Below are positions 23,201 to 33,900 of a DNA stretch of 64,000 nt, one piece after another. Source of the DNA: Ampelomyces quisqualis (Eukaryota > Ascomycota > Dothideomycetes > Pleosporales > Phaeosphaeriaceae); contig JAGTXZ010000003.1 in NCBI GenBank assembly GCA_018398575.1, forward strand, positions 124,001-188,000, written 5' to 3'. The notes beneath the pieces were generated by a model. That model was given only the letters and a program-made list of their open reading frames with translations, was not told the DNA's origin and ran no database searches. A program made the translations under genes and the position numbers. Positions within the stretch are counted from its first letter, which is position 1; each line of letters starts with the position of its first letter.

Positions 23201-24410
23201 TATACAGCAGATTTAATTATACATATTACTTAGCGTCTAAACAGCCCTCTTAAGTACTATTAGAAAACTTCTCCTAGGTGCTATTGCTCTAATCCTTATC
23301 CTCCTTATCTTTATATTTATTAGGCAGCGTCTTGTAGTATGCCTCTAGCTTTTTACTAGAATCTTTAACCTCTTCCTTACATTTAGTCTTATCGCGTTCT
23401 TTAACGTATAGCCTATTACTATAGAGCTCTAGAGGCTAATTAAACATAGAGGGGGGTGTTAGCTTATGCCTCCTAGCAGACTAGTTAGAATAAGTACGTA
23501 ATAAAATAATGTAATAAACTTACTGCTAATTCTAATTAGTTACTAGAGCTAACTTGTTAGGCGTTAGCTTATTGCAAAATTTAAGCTATTTAGCCTTAGC
23601 CTGTAGTGTCTTAAAGCTATTCCTCTTAAGGAGGTGTAGCCTACAAGTATACTCCCTTTAGAGTATCTCCTCTACAGCCCTACTAAGCCTATAAACGCGA
23701 GTATAAGCTTAAGCTAACAATTTTTTTTGCTTTAAGTCTAAAGTTGCTGCAGAGGACCCCTTTATAACAATGTTGTAGGCGCGTATATTAATTTTAATTT
23801 AGATAGCCTTCTATTTTCAATTAACCTAAGCAATAGAGGCTGTTAACTACTTAGCTTTGCATGTTAGTAAAAATAACGTAATAAAAAGGTGTAATAACTT
23901 ACTAGATTGCTTGCTATCAAAACGCTTTGCTGCCTAGGCCTTAAGCTTATGCTTAAGTTTCTTAGCTTGTTGCCTTAGAGACAACGCCTTGTACCTATTG
24001 CCTCTCTTAACCTTCTTCTTAAGCTGGTATTTAGCTAATTAGTCTAAGGACTTAGCCTTTGCAATAGCAGCCAGCTCCCTAGATTGCATAGCGCTGCTAC
24101 TAAGCTGCCTGCTAGAGTTAACTTGGAAATTTGTTAGTTAGCCTTGCTTTAGAGTATTACTACCACAAGAGTTAAGGATATAGCTAATCTTATTATCTCT
24201 AGAAGCAAAACCCTAGACAAATTAGTACAATTTATAGCAAAGTTCTAAGAATGTTACTATTGTAAGCTAGGCCTACTCCTCTTTCTTAAAATTTGGCAGA
24301 ACTCTAACAGGAATAGGCAGCAGAAAGCCCTTAGGCTTGTTAACAACCTCAATTTCCTTAGACTTAACAGATTCTATAGCGCTAAGTGTAATAAAGTAAT
24401 GTAATAAAGC
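20290..24410 (-). pseudogene. hAT transposase (spliced, RIP-damaged)
   Basis: Cut-and-paste transposase. Minus strand, in order: Lys-rich N-terminal region (about 23900-24350) whose conserved-looking GSNTLKQG-LTNFQ stretch I do not recognise; the RNase H-like core with REVLLDFVPLRRQHTRVSIA (about 22085-22180), TCNNALNN (22029-22055; the family has cDNAsNN, so a catalytic Asp is now Asn), PCLAYIINLVVQDI (21915-21955, family 'RClAHiinL'), and DVKTR-NSTYNM (21601-21641, a hallmark 'DvkTRWnSty'); and the C-terminal dimerisation domain DVDTYLRLAQVAKDVLAVQL / VGVKRLFNTVRDVLGD (20540-20745). Introns with GT-AG borders at 23855-23902, 23481-23523, 21747-21797 and 21085-21119; a further one near 22950-23005 is likely. 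Gln/Trp codons are now stops, so the copy is dead. Confidence 0.88.
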
Positions 24411-24829
24411 GTGTTGCTATTGCAGGCGTGTAGCTTTAGTATTTTATTTTAGCAGCTTACAACTAATAACGCAGTAAGTTAGTCTGTGCGCAAGTGGTCT
24501 ACTAGCGTGTTTTCTGCCTACTGCCTGCGCTTACTGCCTTTTAGCTTATTTTACATAAACAAATAACAAGTCTATAGAAATCTACCCTTTAATTTTAATA
24601 TATAGCTAGAACAAAAGCTAGCGCAATTCTAGGTAGGCCTGTAAGTTAACACAGTTTTTTATTACGTTCCAGTCTTCTAGTAGCGCTAGCAGTTTTAAAT
24701 TAGCTCCTGTAGGAATTTTACGCTAAGACCTAATTTCCCGCGCTAAGCCTGCTTACTGCTTATTTACTAGGCACTAAAACAACCTAAATTATTACAATAT
24801 TAAATCTACAACTCTACAACACTACTACT
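24411..24829. promoter_or_regulatory. Divergent promoter region between transposase and H3-like gene
   Basis: About 420 bp between the starts of two genes transcribed away from each other, so it probably held both promoters. At 24641 GTAAGTTAACACAG begins an intron-like stretch ending TTCCAG (about 24673), with one degenerate copy of the hAT 21-nt motif. It may be a 5' UTR intron of the H3-like gene. No certain TATA box: TA-rich words are everywhere because of RIP. Confidence 0.4.
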
Positions 24830-25474
24830 ATAGCTCTATAAAAACGCAAATCTAAAGTTAAGGACGCTGTTACTAAGGGCACTATAGTTGCTAAAGACCT
24901 AGCTAGCAAGGCTGCTAGGAAATCTGCTAGGAAAAGCCTAGCTGCAAAAACTCAAAAAGCAGCTCCTAAAAAAAAAAGGCACCTTAAGCTAGGCAGTAAG
25001 TTATTACAATTTTTTATTACGCTTATTTACTTACTGCTTAAAGCTGTAGCGCTTAGAGAGATCTGCTAATACTAGAGGTCTACTAAGCTCTTTATCTACA
25101 AGCTGCCCTTCTAGCAACTCCTGCGCAAAATAGCTTAAGAATGCGTCTAAACTACTAGTAGTAATCTTCGCTTCTAAAAATCAGCTGTTAGGGCAGTTTA
25201 AGAGGCTGCTAAGGCTTATATAGTTAGTTTTTTTAAGGGTTTGTTTCCTAACCCTGTTTTTTTAACAAATTTCTAACTAAATATAGATACAAATATAAAT
25301 GCAATCTATGCAAAAAGGGTTACTATATAGGCAAAGGATGTTAGACTTGCGCTTAGGTACTATTAGAAGTTTAGCTCTTATTAGGCAATTGTGTAGGAGA
25401 TCTAGAATCTTTTACTTTTATGTATATTAGAAATAAAGACTTTATTTCCTCTTTATTGTAATAAAAATTTGTGA
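24830..25474 (+). pseudogene. Histone H3-like gene carried by the hAT transposon
   Basis: Three exons (24830-24995, 25044-25238, 25287-25474) with two 48-bp introns: GTAAGT...AAAG (24996-25043) and GTTTGT...CTAAC...TAG (25239-25286). Spliced frame is 182 codons; H3 has about 136. Visible H3 signatures: tail LASKAARKSA; KKKRHLKLGTVALREI with intron 1 splitting the Thr codon exactly where H3 has PGTVALREI; STKLFIYKLPF-QLLRKIA- (alpha 1); NLRF-KSAVRAV-EAAKAYIV (alpha 2); and across intron 2 FFKDTNINAIYAKRVTI, then AKDVRLALR. Loop 1 is about four residues longer than in canonical H3, a CenH3-like trait, and the first ~20 residues do not match the H3 tail. Start ATG is now ATA; several Gln codons are stops. 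Replicative H3, H3 variant and CenH3-derived remain open. Confidence 0.9.
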
Positions 25475-25751
25475 TTACTGTGCTATTTTTGATATCCCTA
25501 GCATAGTTTTTGCTCTTGTAAAATTAACTATATATTTAGAAACCTAATTTTATAAGATTAGTAGATATATACTTTAAATTTTATTTAATCGCGCAAAACT
25601 TATGCAACCTAACCTTAACCCGCAATTAATACCTTTAACCTAACCTCTACCTACTTTTAGCGTTAATTAAATGGGTAGGAGTTAGGTTAGGTATAGGGTC
25701 TTACGTAAAGGTACCCTACCCTAACCCAACCCCTACCTATTTACCGCTATA
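25475..25751 (-). repeat. Right hAT end with inverted telomere-like array
   Basis: From about 25600 the plus strand is rich in CCTAACC/CCCTAACCC words (ACCTAACCTCTACC, ACCCTACCCTAACCCAACCC), so the G-rich strand is minus, a mirror of the left end. It ends ...TAAATGGGTAGGAG (an internal echo of the left terminus near 25668) and TTTACCGCTATA. No coding. Confidence 0.7.
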
Positions 25752-25871
25752 GGCGGCCAGAACAAATAGGAGACCCTAGGGACAGTTGAGTACGGTTAAG
25801 AACCGTCTGGTTAACTGTTCTAATAGTGTTACTAATGTTGCGGATGTTGCTAACGTTGTATTTTTCAAACG

Positions 25872-27414
25872 CTGTTACTAACAAGCGTGTACATTCTATT
25901 GCTATTACTAATAATAATAGATCTGTTAGGCACTGCGCCTATAGTGCCTACACCTAGCTACTAGAAGAACTGTATTTCTAAGAGAATAATTAGTAATAAA
26001 GATTTCTATTAGAGCTACTCTGTTGCTAACTTTATTACTAGCTTATTATTGCTTAGAGTATTAGAGTCTATTTAAAGCTGTGTTAAGTTTAATTAATAGT
26101 TCTAGTCTAGCTGTATAATAGGTTAAGATAGAAGTAAACTGCTAGCAATTACACTCCTCTAACAATTCCTATAAGAGGCCTAGAGTAGAGTTCTAGCGCG
26201 TTAATCTAATTACCTCTTATATACACAAATCTTATACTATACTTACTATCCTTACTAAAGATTTGGTACTAGGTTAGCCTATTATTTGTGTACTTAATTC
26301 TAGCTTAAGCGTCTGTTAGGAAGAGATTACCTAGGATAATTAGGTTCGTACACTCTTTAAGGATAAAGAAGCTAGTATAGATTTTAATTCTCTTAATAGT
26401 AATAGGTACTTTCTATATAATGCCTAAGAACTCTTTAGTTAATCTGTTTACTGCTACTATCTTTACAGTTCTTATACTCTTTAGCAGAGACGTAATTAGA
26501 AGCATAGCTTATTCTACTATTTCTCTTTTTATAGTGTTAAGCTTTGTGCCAGAGTTAATAAGGTTAAGAAACTAGGTTCTCTTAATATTAATAAGTACTT
26601 TTAGGCACTCTCTCCTAAGGTGCTCTACACCTAAGGCTTAGTTATACTCTCTCTAATAGTAAGTAGGCTTGCAAAAGTCCTCGTTAGTAGCAAGCTTAAG
26701 GCCTAGTTCTTTATTATATTAGATGTACCTTTTAATCTAGCTAATCTCTAAGTCTAACTAGTGTTAAGTATTAATACTAAAGCACTTACTTACTTTTCTG
26801 TTTACTGCCTTAACTAGTACGTAGTCTAAGAGTAAGCCTTAGGTTAGTAAGTTAACACTAGCTCTTATAGTAGGTTAGTTTCTATCTAAGTCTTTATTAG
26901 CGCTTTTAATTGTTGTGTAGCGCGTTAGAGTAACTAAAAGGTCCTTAAACTTAGCTAGCGTATAGCTTGCTTAAAACAGTTTCTTCTTAACCTCTAGTAT
27001 ATTGCTAATAACAGTTTTAAGTAGTAATAGAACTAGAGTGTTAAGGATACGCTAGATAACTAATTAGGTGTTAGCTTTAAACTTCTAGACTAGCTACTGC
27101 TTCTTTAGATTCTTTTTCTTTTACTCTGCTGCGTAGGTAGGCTTTAACAGCTCTTTAGTTAGTTAGGTAACATCTTCTATTTTTATATCTTCTAATTTCT
27201 TATTACTTGTGAATTGAACTAAGTAGTCTTGCCCTAACTTTTTGCTTATAAAGTAGCTATTATCTCTGTTTCTATAGCCTTTTAAGTGTAGGATCCTATT
27301 AACTAGCTTCTAAGGTAGCTTCTAAACCTAAACCTAACTGTATATAGGCTAACTGTTACTGCGCTTTACTTAGTTTTAGCTAATAACTATAGCTAATACT
27401 AAGCTACTATTAGT
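25872..27414 (-). pseudogene. Gypsy-2 pol N-terminal part (protease to start of RT)
   Basis: Minus-strand segment linking Gypsy-2 gag (35349-37853, beyond Gypsy-1a) to its RT (15441-19121, beyond M845 copy 3). Its role is inferred from position: a protease and the RT N-terminus should lie here. I could not point to a clear D(T/S)G protease site. The boundaries are the guest insertion points, each marked by a TSD. Confidence 0.5.
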
Positions 27415-27672
27415 TGTAACAGGCTGCTGCCTAGTTAGTTCTTAGTTACAGAAAAACCTTAGCTTACCAAACTAGAACACTAAAAAGGTTCCAAACCAGA
27501 ACACTAAAAATCCTCTAGACTAGAACACTAAAAACAGTTCTAGACTAGAGCGCCTAAACCCTCTAGTCCAGACTGCCTTAGGACTATAAAAACCTTCTAG
27601 GTAGTAATTAGGATAGGTTACAAATTTACGTCTTTATTTCCTGGCATCTACTCTTAGGGTCTGCCCCTTACA
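27415..27672 (+). repeat. Gypsy-1a 5' LTR
   Basis: 258 bp with internal short repeats of 'CTAGAACACTAAAAA' type (about 27468-27540). The PBS region after it (27673, ATTAAATTTGTTAAACC) is shared with Gypsy-1b but has no obvious tRNA 3'-end match. Confidence 0.9.
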
Positions 27673-27699
27673 ATTAAATTTGTTAAACCTAACTAGGCT

Positions 27700-28960
27700 A
27701 AAGAGCTATTAGTAACCTCTAGCATAGAACAAGTAACTGTTCCTATAACAGTATAGAATATAATAGTACAAGCTATCTGTATAAGACGCAACAGCGTCTC
27801 TAAGTTAGTTATTAAGGACAAGTTTAATTAGATAATTATTAATAACTTTCTAGACCTAGAGAAATAATAGATTAAGAAACAATTACTGTTAAACAGCCTT
27901 AAGGGAACGCTTGCCTAGCAAGAAGTATGTAACTCTCTAGTAGCTAGACTCTCTAACAATAAGAAAGAAAAGTCTTCTATAAGCGCGGATCTAGACTTAG
28001 TATTGCTAGTAAGAAATTTGTAGGAACAAGTTGTAAGGCTTACAGCCTAATTAACTCTAGAAACCTCTAGCTTTATACAGACCCCCTTAGAAAGCTTTCT
28101 CTTGCCCTAGAAGACTTATAAAGTTCCTAATCTAGAAGCGTATAGAGAAGATTAAAAAGATTACTATATCTTTAAGGCCTAAATAAAGTACAAACTAGAA
28201 TACAACAGCGTAGGACTAGGCTCTTAAGTAGGCTATATGTTTAACTACCTTAAGGAGTTAGTAGCTAGTATAGCCTTGTCTTAGGTAACCTAGAACTCTT
28301 AGAGCTTTGCAGAAGAACTTTAGAACTTTCTAAACAGCTAATTTAGTAACAAGCTACACAACAAAAGATTATAAAGGAAACTCTAAATAATCTAATAGAA
28401 TAAGTCTTCTCTCTAGAGCTTTACTACAGAGTTTATAAGGCTAGCCTATAATATAAGCAAGGAAGACAATAAAGTAAACCTAAAAACAAGGTACCTAAGC
28501 ACTATTTAGCTAGACCTACAAGACAGAATAATCTCTATAGAGACTAAACCTAAATAGGAAATCTATAACCTTATAGACAGGGTAGCAATTATTAAGAAAA
28601 ACTTATATAAAGTAAAACTTAGTAGCAAGCACACTAAAAGATAGAACATTAAGGAACCTATAGATTAAGAACCTATAAGAGGACATTCTAAGAGGACTAA
28701 GAGAAAATCCTCTAAAAGAAAGAAAGCTAAGTAGGCTACTGCAGAAGAGCAGTTTTACTAGAGACAAAACAACTTATACCTCTACTATAGCAAGTTAAGA
28801 CACTATACTAGTAAATACAAATTGTCTTTGCCTTTAAAACCTACTAAGGCTGTAGTAGCTAAGGCATAGGGCAAGAAAGAAGAGGACGCGTTAAAAGATA
28901 CTCTAAGCTTAGAAAATAAGTAACTCTTGTCTAAAGGCGTAAACAAGAGTATAGTAATAC
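27700..28960 (+). pseudogene. Gypsy-1a gag with zinc knuckle
   Basis: Structural protein of the particle. Plus strand through stops: LLLP-KTYKVPNLEAYRED and LVASIALSQVT-type segments (28100-28290) belong to the capsid-like region; then a basic Lys/Arg stretch (RGHSKRTKRKSSKRKKAK, 28678-28735); then LYLYYSKLRHYTSKYKLSLP at about 28770-28835. The last is a CCHC zinc knuckle (C-x2-C-x4-H-x4-C) whose three Cys codons now read Tyr, exactly the change RIP makes. First half (to about 28085) is shared with Gypsy-1b. Confidence 0.8.
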
Positions 28961-31900
28961 AACACTAAAAGAGGACAAGAGATTTTAATAATTCTAAAGA
29001 AAATAGCTAGATAGAGAACCTATTACTATACACACTATTGTTAATAAAATAACAGTTGCTTTTATAATAATTAATACTAGGTGTCTTACCTACACTATAA
29101 CTTTAACTAAGTTTATCTGTAAGAATAAGTTAGAGCGTAAGTTAATTGCTCTAAGAGAAATTATTAGAATTGCTAGAGCCTAGTCTTAGATAAAGATAGC
29201 TGTCTAGATAAGAATTAACATTAATAGGCACAAGGAGACACTATAGGCCTATAAACTAGATAGAGACAAGAAATATAACTTAGTCTTAAGTTAACTATAG
29301 ATAAACTAGCACAATATTACTGTTATACTAGCAAAGAAATTAATATACATCTACTCTACTTAGACGCAAGTTAGAAGCTAGAAGGAAAAGAAACTCTTTT
29401 TACTATAGAGTATTACAGTAGCTGCGTACTTAGCCTAGCTACAATAGGGCTAGAAGAACAAATCTATTTGCCTTTTTGCCGCGTTAATAGTAGACATCTA
29501 GAAGGCTCTAAAAACTAAGCCCTAAGTAGACCCTAGGTTAGTGATCTTAGATTACCTAAAAGGAAAATACAAAACCTTTCTACGCAAAGAAGCAGACTAA
29601 CTTCTTCTAGTAAGAGAACTTACTATTAATTATTCTATTAAGCTAGTAGAAAAAGATAAAAAGACTACAAAGGTGCTGTAGAGCCTACTATACAGCATGT
29701 TAAAGAAAGAACTCCTTATGCTCTAAAAAGAGCTTACCTTTTACCTAGACTATAGCTTTATACAGGTAAGCTAGTAAAGCGCCTCTGCACTAGTCCTATT
29801 TGTAAAGAAGCTAGAGAGGGGCCTGCAGTTCTGTATAGACTACTAGGCCCTTAACGCAATTATAAGGAAGGACTAATACCTGCTCCTACTTATCTAAGAG
29901 ACTTTAGCCTAGATTGCTAAAGCTAAATAGTTTACTAAAGTAGATATTATTTAAGTATTCTATAAGATTAGGATTGCTAAAGGAGATAAATAGAAGATAG
30001 CCTTTTAGACGCGCTTTAGCCTCTATAAGTAGCTTGTAACACTCTTTAGACTTGCAAACGCTCTAAGCACGTTCTAGAGATATATTAATTAGATACTAAT
30101 AGAACACCTAGATAATTTCTGTTTAGCCTATATAGACAACATATTAATATATACAAGTAGGTTTAAGGCAGACTATAAGAAAAAGGTAAGGCTAGTAATC
30201 TAGAAACTTAGTGTAGTAGAGTTACACCTTAATATAAAAAAAAGTAGGTTTAGCGTAAAGACTACTAAATACCTTAGATTTATTATTAAGGCTAAGAAAG
30301 AAATAAGTATAGACTCTAAGAGGGTAGCTGCTATATGTTTCTAGGAGCCCCCTAAGACAGTTAAAGGGGTCTAGAGCTTTGTTAGCTTTGCTAACTTCTA
30401 CTAATAGTTTATAAAAGAATTTTTAGAGCTAGCTGCTCTACTAACTAGGCTAACTAGAAAAGGCGTAACCTTCTACTAGGGCCCTAAACAATAGATGTCC
30501 TTTAATAAGCTAAAAGAAGCTTTTATAGCAGAACTATCCCTAGCAAACTTTAATATAGAGCTAGAGATAGTAGTAGAATGTAATGCCTTAGAATAGTTAA
30601 CTAGAAGAGTGCTGTCTTAATATAGTAGAGACAGACGCTTCTAGGCTGTAGCTTACTACTTAGCAAAGAGCATAGCTGCAGAAGCTAACTACACTATTTA
30701 TAATAAGGAGCTATTAGCTATAGTTAAGTGCCTAGTGTAGTAGAAAACTAAACTTTAGAGAGTAAAACATTTTACTATACTTACAGACTATAAGAACCTA
30801 GAATACTTTAGTACTATATAACTACTAATAGAAAGATACGTCTGCTAGGCAGAGTTCCTTAGCACGTTTAATGTTAGATTCTAATACTACCTAGAAAACG
30901 TTAACAGTAGAGTAGACACCCTTTCTAGAAAAGAATAAGATCTTTCTTAAGAAAGAGCAGACGCGTAGGTATAGTCCTAGACCTTTTAATTATTTACTTT
31001 TGCTTTAGAAACTAAAGAAAAAGAAGACCTAGTACTTACTACTTCCTTTATAGCTTAGCAAGAGAATTTGCTATAACAGAAAAGAAGAGAAATAAAGTAG
31101 CTTTAAAACGTGCTTATAGACAAAGATACTGCGTTAACTACTTTTCTTATAGCTTAGTAGAGAGATATACTACTATAGAGAGAGAAAGAAACAGAGTAGC
31201 TCTAAAATAGGCTTATAGACAAAGACGCTGCAATAAGAGAAAGAGATATTACTTAAAGCTAGAATGCTAAGGATTACTCTATAGTTAGAAAAGGAGCGCT
31301 CTAAAACGTGCTTGCAGATAAAGACGCTGCGTTAAGAGAAAAGAACGTTACCCATAACTAAGGTACTAGAAAGCCTTCTGTAGTAAGAGACGCTTTAGAT
31401 GCTACTAAAGCAACTGCAGTACTATGCAAGACTACGCTTAAGCAAAGTTCTTACACAAATAAACGCTCTAAGAGACTAATAGAGCCTACTATTAAGAAAT
31501 TGTAAGAATAGGCTATTTGTATAGATAAAGCCTACTAATTAGTAGTTAACGCTGTTAGAATAAGACAGTAAAAATTTCCTCTACATCTAAGCCTAAAAGT
31601 TTTCTTAGTAGAGTATAGCTTAGATAACTTAGAACGCCTACTCTATAGAGAGCGCAAATAGGTGCTAGAATACGTAAACTTATAAACGCATATTATCTTA
31701 GAAGCACATAACTCTTTAATTACTAGGCACCTAGGTAAGGAAAATACATACGCAATATTAGTAAGAGACTACTTCTAGCTTAGAATATTCTTAAGGATTT
31801 AGTAATTTGTTTAGAACTGCGTAGTGTGTAGTAGAATAAAGCTCTAGAAGAAACTTAAACAAGAACTACTACGCCTACTTCTACTCTTAGTCTAAATATA

Positions 31901-33060
31901 GAAGAAATTGTTAGTAGACTTTATTATAGGCCTTCTACTAAGCTACAAAATGTTACACCTTATAGTAGTTACTAACTAGCTAAGTAAAAACGCAGTGCTT
32001 GTGCCTATTCTAGATCTAGAAGTTCTTACTATAGTTAAGGCATTTATTAAACAGGTAGTTACGTACTACTAGCTTCTAGACGCTATAGTGTCTAACAGAA
32101 GGTTATAATTTGTAAGCAAATTCTAGTCTTACTCTGCAATAAGCTTAGAATACAAAGAAGAGTCTTAATAGTATACTACCTCTAGATAGATAGCGCTACA
32201 AAACAAATAAATAGTATAGTAGAAGCCTACTTAAGGGCTTTTGTAAACTAGAACTAGTTAAACTAGGCTACTCTATACCTACTAGCACAAATTGCAATAG
32301 CTAGATAAAATACAGCGTCTATAAGCGTTAGCCTATTCTTTCTCTACTATAAGTATAATACAGACTCTATTTAGTTAGATCTAGAATAGACTGCAAAGAA
32401 CTAGCACTAGTCTAGTAACAATAAAAGAGCTACTGCTAAAGTAATAGTAACTAAGATAAAAGAAATAATAGACTATGTATAAGCAAAGATAGCAGAAGCA
32501 TAATAAGAACAGAAACGCTAGGCTAATTGTTATAGATAAGAAGCTCTAAAACTCTGTATAAGAGATAAAGTATAGCTCTAGTACAGTTACTCTATATCTA
32601 ACAAAAGACCTTTAAAGAAGCTAGATTAGAAAAATAAAAAATATATAGTTATAAAGGTTATCTTCCTACACGTTATAGAGCTAAGCGTGCTTCTTACAGT
32701 GCACCTAAGGTTTTACGTTAACTGCCTCTAGCTTAATACAAGTAATCTACTCCTACACTAGAAGTCTAATAACTAGTAACTAGAAGTAATAATAGAGAAT
32801 AAAGACGTAAATAACAATAAGTTTCTTATTAACTATATTCTTGCAGAATAGTAAAAGAAGAAAGAGTAAGGTATACAGCTATAGTACCTTGTAAAATAGG
32901 TAGGATATATAGAACTAATATAGAAACTACAAGTAAATGTTACTAATACTATAGCCCTTACTAAATAGCTAGATAAAACTAAAATAAAATAAGACTTAGA
33001 TAGGTTGTTAGTAGAGCGCCTACTCTTCTTAACTACTAAATAAAAGTATATTAGAGGAGA
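28961..33060 (+). pseudogene. Gypsy-1a pol: RT, RNase H, integrase, chromodomain
   Basis: RT: FVKKLERGLQFCIDY-ALNAI (29800-29865) and YIDNILIYT (30129-30155; second Asp of YIDD now Asn). RNase H: VVECNALE (about 30572-30595, Asp to Asn) and LTDYKNLEYF (30780-30810). A repeat linker lies at 31030-31350. Integrase: HNSLITRHLGKENTYAI...CVVCSRIK zinc-binding region (31700-31845), VDFIIGL at 31917 (first Asp kept), VSNRRL-FVSKF near 32090 (second Asp now Asn). Chromodomain: -YLVK-VGYIELI-KLQ at 32880-32930, the 'yLVKWaGy-ep-WEp' core. All parts of a chromovirus are present and in the usual order; many Gln/Trp codons are stops. Confidence 0.9.
31030..31350 (+). repeat. ~99-bp coding tandem repeats in Gypsy-1a pol (3 units)
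   Basis: Units spaced about 98 bp, each with GACAAAGA(C/T)(G/A)CTGC near 31120, 31217 and 31315. Each codes for about 33 residues (TE-L-NVLADKDAAL type), Gln/Glu-rich and likely coiled coil. Copy number differs from the right arm of Gypsy-1b. Confidence 0.75.
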
Positions 33061-33099
33061 AAGAAAGGGGAAGAGAAATTACAGGTACATACAACAAGT

Positions 33100-33900
33100 A
33101 TAAGAACAGATAACAGCGTTATACACAGAAGAGATTAGAGAAAAGAGAATAAACTTAGAATAAGTATAAGAAGAACCTAAGACATAAAAGATAATACAGT
33201 AGCGTACTTAGTTGCGTTTAAAGACAATGCCTAACGCTAGAGAGTAACTAATAGGAAAAATACAAGAATACCATAATAGACAGAGCCTAAGACTAGAAGC
33301 TTTAGTAGAGAGTAGAAAAAGAAGAAGATGCCTACATCTATTCTATTAGCTAACCTGCAACTGCCTTAACTAGTTAACAGTAAAGATATAACTAGTAGTT
33401 AACTGTCTCTAAGAACTAGATATAAGGAACTTAAATACTAATACACAAGAACTAATACAACAGTCCTACTAACTACCTAAAAGGACCTAAGAATAAAGAA
33501 GGAAGAGTCTAAAAGCTTAGCGTTAATAGATTAATAGCTAAAGAATATAAGAGGAAGAGCCTAGATTAACTCTAAAGATCTAGCTACTTAAGCTAGGCAA
33601 TAGTTAGTTAAGATACAGCATAATATAAATCTTTAGAGAGTCTAAAAAAACCTAAGGAAAGGGTATAAGATTCTAATGCTTAGACTGCGCTAGACTATAA
33701 GAACTAGTAAGAATGTTAACGTCTGTAATAGAAGTAGAGCTACAAGAACCTATAAGCCTAAGACGTAGAGCGCAATATCTATTCTAATGTATAAGTAGTA
33801 TTAAGAAATAAAAGACTAGTTTTACAAGGTTTAGGCTTAGCAATAGAACAAAGGTAGAGACTATAATAGAAAGTCTATTACTATAGAAATTGCCTATAAG
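33100..33900. other. Gypsy-1a region between chromodomain and antisense ORF
   Basis: Plus strand still reads as Lys/Glu/Thr-rich pol tail to about 33500; beyond that no clear signal. The same sequence is present in both arms of Gypsy-1b. Confidence 0.35.

Larger units (their letters stand above)
20237..25021. repeat. Nine dispersed copies of a ~21-nt motif, mostly in introns
   Basis: Consensus TTTATTACA-n4..6-TTTATTACG, a direct repeat of TTTATTAC with a short gap. Plus orientation: 20237-20258, 24641-24666 (degenerate first half), 25001-25021. Minus orientation: 21087-21107, 21763-21785, 22960-22980, 23497-23518, 23877-23897, 24388-24408. Four minus copies lie in GT-AG introns that I can delimit (21085-21119, 21747-21797, 23481-23523, 23855-23902), and the copy at 25001 lies in intron 1 of the H3-like gene. 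No copy is seen outside the hAT element. Confidence 0.75.
19836..25751 (-). mobile_element. hAT DNA transposon carrying a histone H3-like gene
   Basis: A 5.9-kb insertion in M845 copy 3 at a known sequence: the uninterrupted copies read TTAGGCAGCCAGAAC, here split as ...TAGGCGGCCA | insert | TAGGCGGCCAGAAC. This gives a TSD of 8 bp (GGCGGCCA), or 10 bp if TA is counted; 8 bp is the hAT rule. The ends form an imperfect inverted repeat (TACGCTAGTAAATGGGT on the left, TATAGCGGTAAATAGGT on the right strand) followed by telomere-like G-rich arrays. It holds a spliced transposase gene on minus and an H3-like gene on plus, transcribed divergently. RIP damage is present but lighter than in the Gypsy copies. 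Confidence 0.9.
19122..25871 (+). mobile_element. M845 element copy 3, interrupted by the hAT transposon
   Basis: Left part 19122-19835 and right part 25752-25871 join into one ~826-bp M845 once the hAT is removed. The 2-bp TSD CT flanks it (19120-19121, 25872-25873). TIRs are degenerate: tGTTAGGAAAA on the left, TTTTTCAAACG on the right. It inserted in Gypsy-2 pol on the N-terminal side of RT. Confidence 0.85.

Noticed and set aside
20237..25021. CRISPR-like array from the nine repeated motifs
   Set aside because: Spacing is irregular (hundreds of bp), orientation mixed, and copies sit in introns of a eukaryotic transposon.
19836..25751. KDZ/Zisupton-type element, which also makes 8-bp duplications
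   Set aside because: The transposase shows hAT hallmarks (DVKTR-NSTY, PCLAYIINL and the C-terminal dimerisation block).
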